Shown here piece by piece: positions 9,655 to 18,843 of a stretch of DNA of 64,000 nucleotides; positions within the stretch are counted from its first letter, which is position 1, and each line of letters starts with the position of its first letter. The translations under genes and the position numbers were made by a program. Source of the stretch: DAISJM01 sp036821485 (lineage in GTDB: Bacteria > Verrucomicrobiota > Kiritimatiellia > CAIQIC01 > JAGNIJ01). The notes beneath the pieces were generated by a model, which saw nothing but the letters and a program-made list of their open reading frames with translations, was not told the origin of the DNA and did not search any database. The stretch spans positions 1 through 64,000 of the forward strand of contig DAISJM010000011.1 of the NCBI GenBank assembly GCA_036821485.1, read 5' to 3'.

Positions 9655-11214
9655 ACTATCCGGTTCGGGATAATCCAGCGTGTAGTGCAATCCCCTGCTC
9701 TCGTGCCGCATGATCGCAGATCGGATCACGAGTTCCGCCACGTCGGCGATGTTGCGAAGTTCCAGCGTGTCGGCCGTCGGCAGGTACGCCTGATAGTACT
9801 GGCGAATCTCGGCACGAAGCAGACGGATACGGCGCATCGCGCGCTCGAGGCGTTTGTCCGTGCGGACGATGCCGACGTAGTCCCACATGCAGGTGCGGAC
9901 CTCGTTCCAGTTGTGCTCCACGACCACGGCCTCATCGCTGGGCACCGCGTCGCCATACTGCCACGCCGGAATGTCGATCTTGGCCGAGTCAAATTCTCCC
10001 GCCTTGCCGCCGATGGCCCCAGCCACATTGTGCGCGCAAACCAGCGCTTCGAGCAACGAGTTGCTCGCGAGGCGATTCGCCCCGTGCAGCCCCGTGCAGG
10101 CCACTTCACCACAGGCATACAGCCCGGCCAGCGCCGTGCGGCCATCCACATCCGCCTCCACACCGCCGCAGAAGTAGTGCGCCGCGGGCACCACGGGAAT
10201 GCGGTGCTCCGCCATGTTGAATCCATACTTCAGGCACGTCGCGTAGATGTTGGGGAATCGCTTCCTCAAGAACCGCGCGGAACGCTTCGTGATGTCCAGG
10301 TAGACGCACCGGTCGCCGCGGGTCTTGATCTCGTTGTCGATCGCGCGCGCCACAATGTCGCGCGGAGCCAGCGACCCGCGCGGGTCATACCGCTCCATGA
10401 AAGACTCGCCCGCCGCATTCACCAGCACGCCACCCTCCCCGCGCACGGCCTCGCTGATCAGGAACGACTTGGCCTCCGGGTGAAACAGGCACGTGGGATG
10501 GAATTGAACGAATTCCATGTTCGTGATCGGCACACCCGTGCGCCAGGCCAGCGCCATGCCGTCGCCCGTCGCCACATCGGGATTGCTCGTGTAGAGGTAG
10601 ACCTTGCCCGCGCCGCCACTGGCCAGCACGGTAAACGGCGAACGCACCGCCAGGATCTCGCCCGTGTCACGATTCAGCATGTAGGCCCCAATGCAGCGAC
10701 TCGGACCCGAAAGCTTCAGCCAGCCCGTGGTCACCAAGTCCACAGCCATCAGGTTCGAGTACACCTCGATGTTCGGGTGCTCCATCACTCGCTGGAGAAG
10801 CACCTTGATCATCTCCTGCCCGGTGAAATCGCCGGCGTGCAGTACGCGCCGCTGCGAGTGCCCGCCTTCCTGCCCCAGATCATATTCGTCGTCCCGGCCC
10901 TCGCGCCGCTCAAAGGCCAACCCGAGCGATTCCAATTCGCGCACCCGATCTGGACCCGCGCCGACAATCGCGCGCACAACAGCCTCGTCGCACAAACCGG
11001 CCCCGGTGGAGAGAGTGTCCGCCACGTGGGAATCAAGCGTGTCGTCGGGATCGACAACGCAGGCGATGCCGCCTTGCGCGTAGGCTGAGTTGCTTTCCTC
11101 GGGATTGCGTTTCGTGGCGAGTACCACGCGACCGTGCTGACCGAGATGCAGGGCAGCCATGAGACCGGCCGCTCCGCTGCCAATCACGAAATAGTCACAA
11201 TCAAGAATGATCAT
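9595..11214 (-). CDS. nadB: L-aspartate oxidase NadB
   Basis: A 539-residue FAD enzyme that oxidises L-aspartate to iminoaspartate, the first step of de novo NAD synthesis; under anaerobic conditions fumarate serves as acceptor. The N-terminal dinucleotide fold DYFVIGSGAAGLMAALH is followed by the family block SNSAYAQGGIACV (about residues 41-53), then GGAGKVYLYTSNP and HPTCLFHPE, and the C-terminal helical domain. Length matches E. coli NadB (540). The quinolinate synthase partner is not in the window. It is divergent from the radical-SAM-like gene at 11322, with 107 bp between. Confidence 0.95.
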   Translation of the reverse strand: MIILDCDYFVIGSGAAGLMAALHLGQHGRVVLATKRNPEESNSAYAQGGIACVVDPDDTLDSHVADTLSTGAGLCDEAVVRAIVGAGPDRVRELESLGLAFERREGRDDEYDLGQEGGHSQRRVLHAGDFTGQEMIKVLLQRVMEHPNIEVYSNLMAVDLVTTGWLKLSGPSRCIGAYMLNRDTGEILAVRSPFTVLASGGAGKVYLYTSNPDVATGDGMALAWRTGVPITNMEFVQFHPTCLFHPEAKSFLISEAVRGEGGVLVNAAGESFMERYDPRGSLAPRDIVARAIDNEIKTRGDRCVYLDITKRSARFLRKRFPNIYATCLKYGFNMAEHRIPVVPAAHYFCGGVEADVDGRTALAGLYACGEVACTGLHGANRLASNSLLEALVCAHNVAGAIGGKAGEFDSAKIDIPAWQYGDAVPSDEAVVVEHNWNEVRTCMWDYVGIVRTDKRLERAMRRIRLLRAEIRQYYQAYLPTADTLELRNIADVAELVIRSAIMRHESRGLHYTLDYPEPDSSRIPCVTRIIDPPGGSLSL

Positions 11215-11292
11215 TTGCGCTTAACACCCCGGCGCACAACCGATAGATTGCAGGTAGCAACCCCGGGGATTAGCCCGCCGGTTGCCGACGTG

Positions 11293-11301
11293 TGCTATAG
11301 T
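11293..11301 (+). promoter_or_regulatory. Candidate extended -10 promoter element
   Basis: TGCTATAGT is a TGN-TATAGT extended -10. Transcription would start near 11308 and give a leader of about 14 nt before the GTG at 11322, with no Shine-Dalgarno in between. No good -35 is visible. Confidence 0.4.
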
Positions 11302-11321
11302 AGCATGGAATAAGACTCCAA

Positions 11322-12737
11322 GTGAATGCACTTCTCATACAACCCCCGCCGCCACCTCGGCCGTTGGAGGCCATAGGGCCATCTGATCTCGCCCACACTG
11401 CGACGCCTTGGGATCTGCTGTGCCTCAGAACCTATCTTCTCGAACACACACGCCACCTCTGCGACATCATTGATTGCGGGTTCTTCGACGATTTCGAGAC
11501 AGGCCTCGTCGCCCGCATCCAGGAGCGACCCGAAGCCGAAGTGGCCGTCATCCACGCCACCGGCCCCGGACTCGGCGAAGCGGCCGCGGTCCTCGACATC
11601 CTGAAGCGCCATTTCCCGACGATGAAAACCGCTCTCTGCGGTCCCTACGCCTCGCAATACCCCCAACAAGCCGCAGCCATGCCGCGCGTGGATTTCGTGC
11701 TGGCCGGTGATCCTGAACCTATCCTACGAAATCTGTTGGACTACTTCGACGTGGAACCGCGACTCCAGCGTGTACCGGGTCTGCTGATGAATGAGTCGGG
11801 AAACGGAACGCCGTACTGGCTCGACAATCTGCGCGGCCTCTCGTTGCCGGACTGGCAGGGCATCTTCTGGCCGGCCTACCGCACCGGCGGCAGCGAGGGC
11901 TCATGCCGAGCCTATGCCCGCATCTCCCGCGGCCACTCAAATACCGCCCCCGACCGCGCGTGGGGTGCAGCTCATGAACCCCTCCGGCTCTGGCCGGCAG
12001 ATCGACTTGCCGCAACGTTCCAGCGCTGCGGCTGCATGGGCATCACCGAAGTGTTTCTCGACGATCCACCCGGCGTCTGGACGCACGACCGGCTGCACGA
12101 GTGGTGCATGGCCCTTGGACGGGCCCGCAATGTCCAGTCATGGGCCCTGCAACTGCTGCCCGCCGTACTGAGCCAGGACACCGTTGCCCTCCTGCGCTCC
12201 GTGTTGTGCAAGCGCGTCGAATTCATCGTCCCTTCCTGCTCGCCAGAAGTTCTTGCCCACCACGGATCCACGGTGAAGCCCTCGGAACTGCGCGGCACAC
12301 TGGCGCTGTTGACGGCGGCCGGTATCAGGGCTCATGTCCGGCTGTGGGTGGGCGGTCCCGAGGAAACAGGCGACGAGGAAAGCCGCGTGGTCCACATGAT
12401 CCGCGCCCTCGACTACAACCCCTACTCGCTGGAGCCATTTCCCTTTGTTGTGGATTCGCCGCTCTACGAGGACTTCTGCGCAACTTCGTCCACCCACATC
12501 GAGGACTGGGTGCATTGGTCACGCGATCCGTGGCTGCTCAACCGGCCAGTGCCGCTCTGGGGCGGCAGCGCGGCAATTTCAAGGCTCACCACATCCTTCG
12601 CAAAGATTCAGAAGATGACCCAGCACGACCCGCGTCGGGTGATGAAAAAACTGCTCGCCGATCTGACCGGCCGGAACTGGATTGCCGCATTGGAAGACCG
12701 CCTGCTTGGACTGCTGACCCAACAGCCGCCGAAGTAG
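11322..12737 (+). CDS. Degenerate B12-binding radical-SAM-like protein lacking the cluster motif
   Basis: A 471-residue protein starting at GTG with MNALLIQPPPPP, the typical opening of cobalamin-binding radical SAM proteins. A Rossmann-like B12 domain follows (AVIHATGPGLGEAAAVLDILKR, TALCGPYAS, DFVLAGDPEPILRNLL, residues about 65-140) and then a TIM-barrel-like part (FLDDPPGVWTHDRLHEWC, VRLWVGGPEETGDEE, SLEPFPFVVDSPLYEDF). Where the CxxxCxxC motif should stand, after LSLPDWQGIFWPAYRTGGSEGSC, there is only one Cys (GSCRAYARIS). The B12-domain DxHxxG motif is also not obvious. I read it as a radical SAM relative that lost catalysis. It converges on speA with 16 bp between. Function unknown. 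Confidence 0.75.
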   Translation: MNALLIQPPPPPRPLEAIGPSDLAHTATPWDLLCLRTYLLEHTRHLCDIIDCGFFDDFETGLVARIQERPEAEVAVIHATGPGLGEAAAVLDILKRHFPTMKTALCGPYASQYPQQAAAMPRVDFVLAGDPEPILRNLLDYFDVEPRLQRVPGLLMNESGNGTPYWLDNLRGLSLPDWQGIFWPAYRTGGSEGSCRAYARISRGHSNTAPDRAWGAAHEPLRLWPADRLAATFQRCGCMGITEVFLDDPPGVWTHDRLHEWCMALGRARNVQSWALQLLPAVLSQDTVALLRSVLCKRVEFIVPSCSPEVLAHHGSTVKPSELRGTLALLTAAGIRAHVRLWVGGPEETGDEESRVVHMIRALDYNPYSLEPFPFVVDSPLYEDFCATSSTHIEDWVHWSRDPWLLNRPVPLWGGSAAISRLTTSFAKIQKMTQHDPRRVMKKLLADLTGRNWIAALEDRLLGLLTQQPPK

Positions 12738-12753
12738 CTGTTTCTCGGTCCAC

Positions 12754-14667
12754 TCACTTCTCGAAGTACGTATAACCGCGGAGCCCTGTCTCGTAAGCTC
12801 CCATGATGTCGCGACGTTCTTCCGCGGTGATCTTGCCGGTACGTACCGCCTGTTCCGCCGTCTTGCGCATCCGGTCAAGCATGTCCTGTGGGTTGTACTC
12901 CACGTACGACAGGACATCCTCCACTGCGTCGCCAGCTATTTCGTGCGTGTACTCAATCTCGCCATCCGCGCCGATACGCAGGCTGACGACATTCGTATCA
13001 CCGAACAGGTTGTGAAGATCACCCAGCGTTTCCTGGTACGCACCCACGAGGAACACCCCCATGTAATACTCCCCGTTGTCCAACTCGTGCATCGGCAGCG
13101 TCTGCTTCACATCGTGCAGGTCGATAAACCGGTCGATCTTGCCGTCACAATCGCACGTGATGTCGGAGATGGTCCCCTGCCGCGTAGGCACCTCGTTAAG
13201 ACGGTGAATCGGCATCACGGGGAAGAGCTGCTCAATCGCCCACACGTCGGGCAGCGACTGGAACACACTGAAGTTGGCATAATAGACATCCGCAATCGCC
13301 ATCTCGAGACCGGCAAGCTCGTCCGGCACATATTTCCGACCGCGCATTTCCTCGGCAACGCGGCTCACAATGTGCCAGAAGATACGCTCAGCCAACGCCC
13401 GCTCGCGCAAGGCCATCGAGCCATTCTCATGCAGCGAGCGCGCCTCGTCGCGGTAGTACACCGCATCGTGATAACACTCCTGCGCGTTCTTCGACGTCAG
13501 GGATGAGCTGACTTCCATCAACTGTTTGACCGGCTCCGACACGTCTGGAGGCAGCGACTCCGGCAACCCATGCGTTTCGAAGCGCGCTCTCTCCAGCACG
13601 TTGAACAGCAGCACGGAGTGATGCGCCACCGTCGCGCGGCCCGACTCGCTCGCCAGCGTGGGATGCGAAACACCCGCCTCATCGCAAATCTTCATCACCA
13701 CTTCGACAAGGTCTGCCGCATATTCGTCGATCGTGTAGTTGCTGCTGCTCCCAAAGTTCGTGTGCGAACCATCATAGTCCACGGCCAATCCGCCGCCGAC
13801 ATTCAGGACGCCCATCGCGGCGCCTTCCTTGACAAGGTCGACGTAGAACCGACACGCCTCGGACACCGCTGCACGCACGCTGCGGATATTGGGAATCTGC
13901 GAGCCCACGTGATAGTGCAGCATGTGCAGGCAATCCAGCATACCCTCACTTCGCAGCTGGTCGACCACGTCGATGATTTGCGAGGCGTTCAGACCGAAGA
14001 GGCTACGATCACCACCGGATTCGGTCCAGTGCCCGCCCGCACGGGTCGACAACTTGGCGCGAATACCCAGCTTGGGCCGGACACCCATGCGACGGGCACG
14101 CTCCAGCACCATCGCCAGTTCGCTCGACATCTCCAGCACGATCACCGTCTGGATGCCCATCTTCAGTGCGTGCAATGCCAAGTCGACAAATTCCTCGTCC
14201 TTGTAGCCGTTGCAGACCACGAGGGCCTCGGAATCGTTCATGTTGGCCAGCGCAGCAATAAGCTCCGCCTTGCTGCCCGCCTCCAGCCCGTGATGGAAAT
14301 TGCGACCGCAATTCATCACCTCTTCGACCACCTGCTGCTGCTGATTGACCTTGATCGGATAGACTCCGCGATAGGGAGCCTTATAGCCCGCATCGCTGAT
14401 GGCCTTGGCAAAGCTCTCATTGAGGAGGGATACGCGCGACGCCAGGATGTCGCCGAAATGGAGCAGCACGGGCATGTTCATGCCACGCGCCTTGAGGCCG
14501 GAAACGATGCTCATCAAGCTGACGGATTTCTCACTACCCTTGCCTTTGGGACGCACGATCACCTCGCCCTGTTCCGAGATGTCGAAATAGCTCGCCCCCC
14601 AATTCCGTATGCCGTAGAGCTCACGCGCGTCATCGGTGGTCCAGCGCGTCAACGCATCGACCTTCAT
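12754..14667 (-). CDS. speA: Biosynthetic arginine decarboxylase SpeA
   Basis: A 637-residue PLP-dependent fold-III decarboxylase converting arginine to agmatine for polyamine synthesis. Family landmarks: IRNWGASYFDIS near the N-terminus, the PLP-lysine block YPIKVNQQQQVVEEV (about residues 100-114), GLEAGSKAEL, the glycine-rich phosphate-binding LNVGGGLAVDYDGS, and DITCDCDGKIDRF near the substrate site. Length agrees with E. coli SpeA (658). GGAGGAT lies 9 nt before the ATG, and an inverted repeat (14686-14702) sits just upstream in the leader. Confidence 0.96.
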   Translation of the reverse strand: MKVDALTRWTTDDARELYGIRNWGASYFDISEQGEVIVRPKGKGSEKSVSLMSIVSGLKARGMNMPVLLHFGDILASRVSLLNESFAKAISDAGYKAPYRGVYPIKVNQQQQVVEEVMNCGRNFHHGLEAGSKAELIAALANMNDSEALVVCNGYKDEEFVDLALHALKMGIQTVIVLEMSSELAMVLERARRMGVRPKLGIRAKLSTRAGGHWTESGGDRSLFGLNASQIIDVVDQLRSEGMLDCLHMLHYHVGSQIPNIRSVRAAVSEACRFYVDLVKEGAAMGVLNVGGGLAVDYDGSHTNFGSSSNYTIDEYAADLVEVVMKICDEAGVSHPTLASESGRATVAHHSVLLFNVLERARFETHGLPESLPPDVSEPVKQLMEVSSSLTSKNAQECYHDAVYYRDEARSLHENGSMALRERALAERIFWHIVSRVAEEMRGRKYVPDELAGLEMAIADVYYANFSVFQSLPDVWAIEQLFPVMPIHRLNEVPTRQGTISDITCDCDGKIDRFIDLHDVKQTLPMHELDNGEYYMGVFLVGAYQETLGDLHNLFGDTNVVSLRIGADGEIEYTHEIAGDAVEDVLSYVEYNPQDMLDRMRKTAEQAVRTGKITAEERRDIMGAYETGLRGYTYFEK

Positions 14668-14685
14668 ACTTCCTATCCTCCAGGA

Positions 14686-14702
14686 GAACCGGTACCCGGT
14701 TC
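14686..14702. promoter_or_regulatory. Inverted repeat in the speA leader
   Basis: GAACCGG, spacer TAC, CCGGTTC: perfect 7-bp arms 19 bp upstream of the speA start and directly before its ribosome-binding site. It could be an operator or an mRNA hairpin controlling access to the site. The rest of 14668-14814 shows nothing else clear. Confidence 0.35.
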
Positions 14703-14814
14703 AACTTGCAACCCGTACTCTGCAATGGCGTGAATACTAGGAAGTCTCCACCAAAATGCAAACATGCATGGAGAGAATTCGATGCAGTAGTAAGGCGGGG
14801 GCTGAGCGTGGCAT

Positions 14815-15120
14815 TTACGTCCCGGCACGGACCAGTTCCTTGTCGTCTTCGGCACGACGCCGCACGCACTCCAGGTCGGCACGCTTCTGCTCTTCCAACT
14901 TCTGCGCTTCCTCTGCATCGCCCTTGGCAAACGCTTCGACAATGCGCTGGCTCGCAAGGATTTCGATCTCGGCAATCTTTGCCTGGGCTTGCTGCTCGAT
15001 CGCAGCCAGCGCCTTCTTCTGCTCGTCGGTCAACGGGGCCACCGCCCCACCCTTCTGCGCCAGCCGCTCCATGGCCAGATCCAACGCGCTCTTGAGTCCC
15101 AGTGATTTCTTCTCCGGCAT
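14815..15120 (-). CDS. Small charged coiled-coil protein
   Basis: A 101-residue protein: MPEKKSLGLKSALDLAMERL, then long stretches of Ala, Glu, Lys and Gln (DEQKKALAAIEQQAQAKIAE, EEAQKLEEQKRADL) that predict one continuous helix or coiled coil. GGAGGAG lies 6 nt before the ATG at 15120. The frame stays open far upstream antisense to fabI, but that part is a shadow; the Shine-Dalgarno fixes this start. It is divergent from fabI. No family recognised; likely cytoplasmic. Confidence 0.75.
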   Translation of the reverse strand: MPEKKSLGLKSALDLAMERLAQKGGAVAPLTDEQKKALAAIEQQAQAKIAEIEILASQRIVEAFAKGDAEEAQKLEEQKRADLECVRRRAEDDKELVRAGT

Positions 15121-15209
15121 GATCGTCTCCTCCAACAAAACCTCTGTGCCCGCGCTCGCAGGCGTCCATGCGCGTACATTAGGGCTCTTCCGCACCTCGA
15201 TCAATCGTT

Positions 15210-15237
15210 TTGAATTCGGCCACGCGTGGAGTATGCT
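15210..15237 (+). promoter_or_regulatory. Candidate sigma-70 promoter of fabI
   Basis: TTGAAT (15210-15215), 16-bp spacer, TATGCT (15232-15237), about 31 bp before the fabI ATG. Four of six bases match consensus in each box. Confidence 0.45.
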
Positions 15238-15267
15238 AGAGGCTATTCTGAACCCGGGGGTGCATCC

Positions 15268-16116
15268 ATGATTGAGAAGAATGCAACTTATGTCGTGATG
15301 GGATTGCTGGATCCCGACTCGATCGCTTTTGCCATCGGTCAAGCCATCGAACACTGGGGTGGCAAGGTCATCTACACCGTCCAGAATGAGCGTTTGAAGA
15401 AGGTATTCCTGGATCGGACCGACCGGCTTACGCAGGAACAGAAAGATGCCCTGCGTTTTGAGTACTGCGATGTCACCGTCGACCAGCAGGTGAAGGAGCT
15501 GTTCGAGAAGACCGGACCCATATCCGGCGTCGTCCACTCCATCGCCTATGCGAATCCGAAGACGTGTCTCGGCAACGAGTTTCACACCGACGCGTACGAC
15601 GATCTCAAACTGGCATTTCACATCAGCTGCATCTCGCTCGCCACCGTCGCGCGTTATGCTGCGCCGCAGATGAAGGAAGGCGGCTCTGTGGTCGCGCTCA
15701 GTTTCGAATCGCGAATCGCGTTTCCGTATTATAATTGGATGGGCGTGAATAAGGCCGCACTCGAAGCACTTGTCCGCGCTCTCGCGCGGCGCCACGGCCG
15801 TGACCTCGTCCGCGTCAACGCCATTTCCGCCGGACCACTGACCACCAAGGCAGCAAAAGCCATCCCTCACTTCGCCTTCCTCGCACGCACTTGGCGCAAG
15901 ATGAGCCCGCTGCCGTGGGACACCATCAACGACAAGGCCGAAGTGGCCAACGCCGTGCTGTTCCTGCTGGGTCCCTATTCAAAGAAGATCACCGGCCAGA
16001 TCATGCATGTCGATGGCGGAACCTCCATCATCGGCGGCGATCTGCTGTCGCACGAGAAGATGTTCGAGCAGCACGCGGAGTCCATGGTCATGGGTAGCGA
16101 ACAGGACCTGTCGTAA
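15268..16116 (+). CDS. fabI: Enoyl-[acyl-carrier-protein] reductase, FabI family
   Basis: A 282-residue short-chain dehydrogenase. FabI reduces trans-2-enoyl-ACP with NAD(P)H in the last step of each fatty-acid elongation round. The atypical Gly pattern VVMGLLDPDSIAFAIGQAI replaces the ordinary GxxxGxG as in FabI/InhA. The catalytic Tyr-x6-Lys is YNWMGVNK (about residues 157-164), followed by the cofactor block VNAISAGPLTTKAA and the C-terminal GQIMHVDGGTSI. The usual SYLG strand reads SFES here. The ATG at 15268 follows a GGGGG run; the frame extends 14 codons upstream without support. It is divergent from the small coiled-coil gene. Confidence 0.9.
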   Translation: MIEKNATYVVMGLLDPDSIAFAIGQAIEHWGGKVIYTVQNERLKKVFLDRTDRLTQEQKDALRFEYCDVTVDQQVKELFEKTGPISGVVHSIAYANPKTCLGNEFHTDAYDDLKLAFHISCISLATVARYAAPQMKEGGSVVALSFESRIAFPYYNWMGVNKAALEALVRALARRHGRDLVRVNAISAGPLTTKAAKAIPHFAFLARTWRKMSPLPWDTINDKAEVANAVLFLLGPYSKKITGQIMHVDGGTSIIGGDLLSHEKMFEQHAESMVMGSEQDLS

Positions 16117-16180
16117 GGGGTCTCCACTCAATCTCAAATCTCGAATCACAAATCTCCCGCTATTGACAGTTTTCATCGTA

Positions 16181-16198
16181 TATGGTACCGGTACCATA
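16181..16198. promoter_or_regulatory. Perfect 18-bp palindrome, candidate LacI-type operator
   Basis: TATGGTACC followed directly by GGTACCATA, perfectly self-complementary with a central CpG, 50 bp upstream of the GH5 start. A TTGACA box lies at 16163-16168, so the palindrome would cover the expected -10 area. It has the same length, centre and placement as the palindrome at 5672-5689 but a different sequence. Confidence 0.6.
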
Positions 16199-16247
16199 GA
16201 TTCTGATTTGTTCCACAGCGCTGCCGCTTTGAGAAGGAGGCTCGACG

Positions 16248-18668
16248 TTGACCGCTGTATCAAGAAGCTGGCATCTGCGCGGAATGGTCCTCCTGGCGAC
16301 GCTTCTTGGCCTCGCCGCCATCGCGGCCAATGCACACGCGTTTTCCAATCTTCTTTCGAACCCGGGCTTTGAGGACCCGCTCACCAACAACTGGGGCTCC
16401 TGGGGCACCAGCACCATGCGCACCGACCACCACCCCTTCAGCGGAACGTTCTGTCTCCAGTTGTGCGGCTCCAACACACAGGGCGGCATCTACCAAACGG
16501 TGGGCGTTACGCCGGGCACGCACTACGAGGCCAGCTTCTACTTCCAATGGGACAAGGACTGGTCCGCCGGACAGCGCGAGTTCGAGATCGAGTGGAAACG
16601 CGACGACAAGACTTCGATCACCACCCAAACGTTCATAGTCGGCTTTGCCGGCAACCCTTCAATCTGGCACTACTCCGGTCAGTACCCGCTCGTCGCGCCG
16701 GTCGATGCCACCCGCGCCGAGATACGCTTCGACTACAACTGGGTAACGCCGAGCAATGCCTTCATCTACCTCGACGATGTCGTATTCGAGGAGGTCAACA
16801 CCTCGGCCGATTCGTTTTCAAACGGCGACCCCGGCAAGTCGCGGTCGTACTACCGGGCCCAGGGAACCAACATCCTCGATCCCGAAGGTCGACCCTTCAT
16901 TCCCCGCGGCCTTTCCCTGAGCGGATGGTTCTTCCCGGAAGCCTACATGTTCGGAATCCAGAAGGATTACAGCAAGTGGAAGTATCTCAACACGTACACC
17001 GAGATGCGAAATCGGTTTGAAGTCCTTCTGGGCAGCGAAGCCGAGGGCAATGCGTTTTGGGACACTTACCGGAGCAACTTCATGACGGAGGCGGACGTGG
17101 CGATGTTCCGGAACGAGTTCGGCATCAACATGGTCCGGTTCCCGTTCAACTATCGCGACCTGAGCCCCGAGAACAATCCGGGCGCCTACAACAAGAAGGG
17201 CTTCGCGGATATGGACAAGGTCATCCGGTGGTGCTCGGAGAACAACATCGCTGTGATCCTGGATATGCATTCGTGTCCCGGTGGCGCTTCGTCGGAACCG
17301 TCCGGCGACCCCGAATTCATCTGCGATGTCTGGAACAGTACCGACAACCGATGGGAAGAGCATGCGATCGCGGGTCTCTGGGAGACGAACACGTGGGGCT
17401 ATATGTACAAGACCGGCCGCACGCCAGAGTCGAACGCGCAGCGGACGGCAGACCTGTGGAAGTACATCGCCGACCACTACAAGAACGAGGAAAACATCGT
17501 CGGCTACGAACTGATCAACGAGCCATTCCTGCCGAACAAGCAGTGGTCTTGGCAAGTAGGAGAAGATCCGACCCAACAGATGCGCCAGACGTTCATCAAG
17601 GTGACCGAGGCCGTGCGCGAGGTAGACCCCCATCACATCGTATTCGTTTCGGGCGATTGGTTCTCGGAGTCGATCGGCGGCATGGTTCCGCCGTGGGACA
17701 CCAACATGGGAATCGCCGTGCACCGATACTGGAAGGAGACTGGGTTCCAGGACGGGGTGATGCAGGACTACCTCGATGCCCGGAACCAGTACCAGCTCCC
17801 CTTCTGGCTAAGCGAGTCGGGCGAGAACTCCGATCCGTGGTTCTACGCCATGGCCCGGTTATTCGAGTCGAACAACATCGGCTGGTCCTGGTGGGCTTGG
17901 AAGAAGACGCAGTCGATCGCCGCGGGTTTTGGAGCTCACGTACCCGAGAGCTTCAAGTACGTGATCAACAATCTGTGGTACGACACGATCGACACGAATC
18001 TGTTCCGGCAAGGCCTGTACGAGATGGCCGATGCGTTCCGGACAACCAACTGCGAGAAACACGTGGGCTACTTCGCGTCGCTGTTCAACACCAACGGGAT
18101 GTATAACGTCGCCTCGGAGCCGTTCAAGGATCACCACGCACCGGGGACGGTGCTGTTCGCCGACTACGATATCGGCAACCAGGGCGTCGCGTACAACGAC
18201 ACCGCCTACTGGAACACGAACTTTGCCGCACCCGTGGCATACAACCAGGGATGGATGTACCGTAATGACGGGGTGGACATTGGCTGGAACAATGAGAACA
18301 AGGGCTACATGGTGAACCGGACCGATGCCGGAGAGTGGCTAAAGTACACGATCCACTTCGAGGAAGACGGTCCCTTCAACATCGGCATTCGCTACGCCAC
18401 CGCCATGGCAAACCGTCAGATTCAGTTGCACCTGGACGAGACGACAGACCTGACCGGCTTGATTACGCTTCCGAAGACCGGCGGCTGGACCACATGGCAG
18501 ACGTACGTGGCGAGCAACGTGGTTGTGCCGGCCGTCGGCACGCATACGGTCACGGTGTCGATTGTGGCCGGCGGACTCGATCTCACGTCCATGACGTTCG
18601 AAAAGACACCCCCACCGCCGGAGCAGCCTCCCTCGACAAACGCAGAAGCCAATGGCACCAGCCCTTAA
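16248..18668 (+). CDS. Exported GH5 glycoside hydrolase with two carbohydrate-binding modules
   Basis: An 806-residue protein translated from TTG: AAGGAGG lies 7 nt before it and a Sec signal follows (ends ANAHA, about residue 31). Domains: CBM4/9-like jelly-roll (about 32-185, LLSNPGFEDPLTNNWG), GH5 cellulase-type barrel (about 200-600), C-terminal CBM6-like domain (about 640-790, starting FADYDIGNQGVAYNDT, with GWTTWQTYV). Catalytic residues by motif: acid/base E425 in YELINEPF, nucleophile E523 in WLSESGEN. GH5 enzymes cleave beta-1,4-glucans, mannans and related polymers; the substrate cannot be read from the sequence. A palindromic operator candidate precedes it. It appears to stand alone, converging on etfA. 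Confidence 0.9.
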   Translation: MTAVSRSWHLRGMVLLATLLGLAAIAANAHAFSNLLSNPGFEDPLTNNWGSWGTSTMRTDHHPFSGTFCLQLCGSNTQGGIYQTVGVTPGTHYEASFYFQWDKDWSAGQREFEIEWKRDDKTSITTQTFIVGFAGNPSIWHYSGQYPLVAPVDATRAEIRFDYNWVTPSNAFIYLDDVVFEEVNTSADSFSNGDPGKSRSYYRAQGTNILDPEGRPFIPRGLSLSGWFFPEAYMFGIQKDYSKWKYLNTYTEMRNRFEVLLGSEAEGNAFWDTYRSNFMTEADVAMFRNEFGINMVRFPFNYRDLSPENNPGAYNKKGFADMDKVIRWCSENNIAVILDMHSCPGGASSEPSGDPEFICDVWNSTDNRWEEHAIAGLWETNTWGYMYKTGRTPESNAQRTADLWKYIADHYKNEENIVGYELINEPFLPNKQWSWQVGEDPTQQMRQTFIKVTEAVREVDPHHIVFVSGDWFSESIGGMVPPWDTNMGIAVHRYWKETGFQDGVMQDYLDARNQYQLPFWLSESGENSDPWFYAMARLFESNNIGWSWWAWKKTQSIAAGFGAHVPESFKYVINNLWYDTIDTNLFRQGLYEMADAFRTTNCEKHVGYFASLFNTNGMYNVASEPFKDHHAPGTVLFADYDIGNQGVAYNDTAYWNTNFAAPVAYNQGWMYRNDGVDIGWNNENKGYMVNRTDAGEWLKYTIHFEEDGPFNIGIRYATAMANRQIQLHLDETTDLTGLITLPKTGGWTTWQTYVASNVVVPAVGTHTVTVSIVAGGLDLTSMTFEKTPPPPEQPPSTNAEANGTSP

Positions 18669-18702
18669 CGGCGCATCGCCGAAACGGAGAGACGGTCCGC
18701 CC

Positions 18703-18759
18703 CGCTCAGCATGACAACAACGGGTAAGAAGCTGTCATTCCGATGCCGCTCCCGCGGCA
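18703..18759. repeat. REP-like inverted repeat remnant
   Basis: CGCTCAGCATGACA (18703-18716) faces TGTCATTCCGATGCCG (18733-18748), and a second hairpin TGCCGC-TCCC-GCGGCA spans 18744-18759. These resemble the dispersed TGTCATxCTGAGCG repeats of many bacterial genomes. It lies between the convergent GH5 and etfA genes; no U-tract follows. Confidence 0.45.
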
Positions 18760-18843
18760 GAGGAATCTCATCTTCGGATTTGGGCGGAGAGGCGGATTCC
18801 AAGTCTGATCGCTGATCTCTGACTGCCGGCCTCTGCTCCGGCC

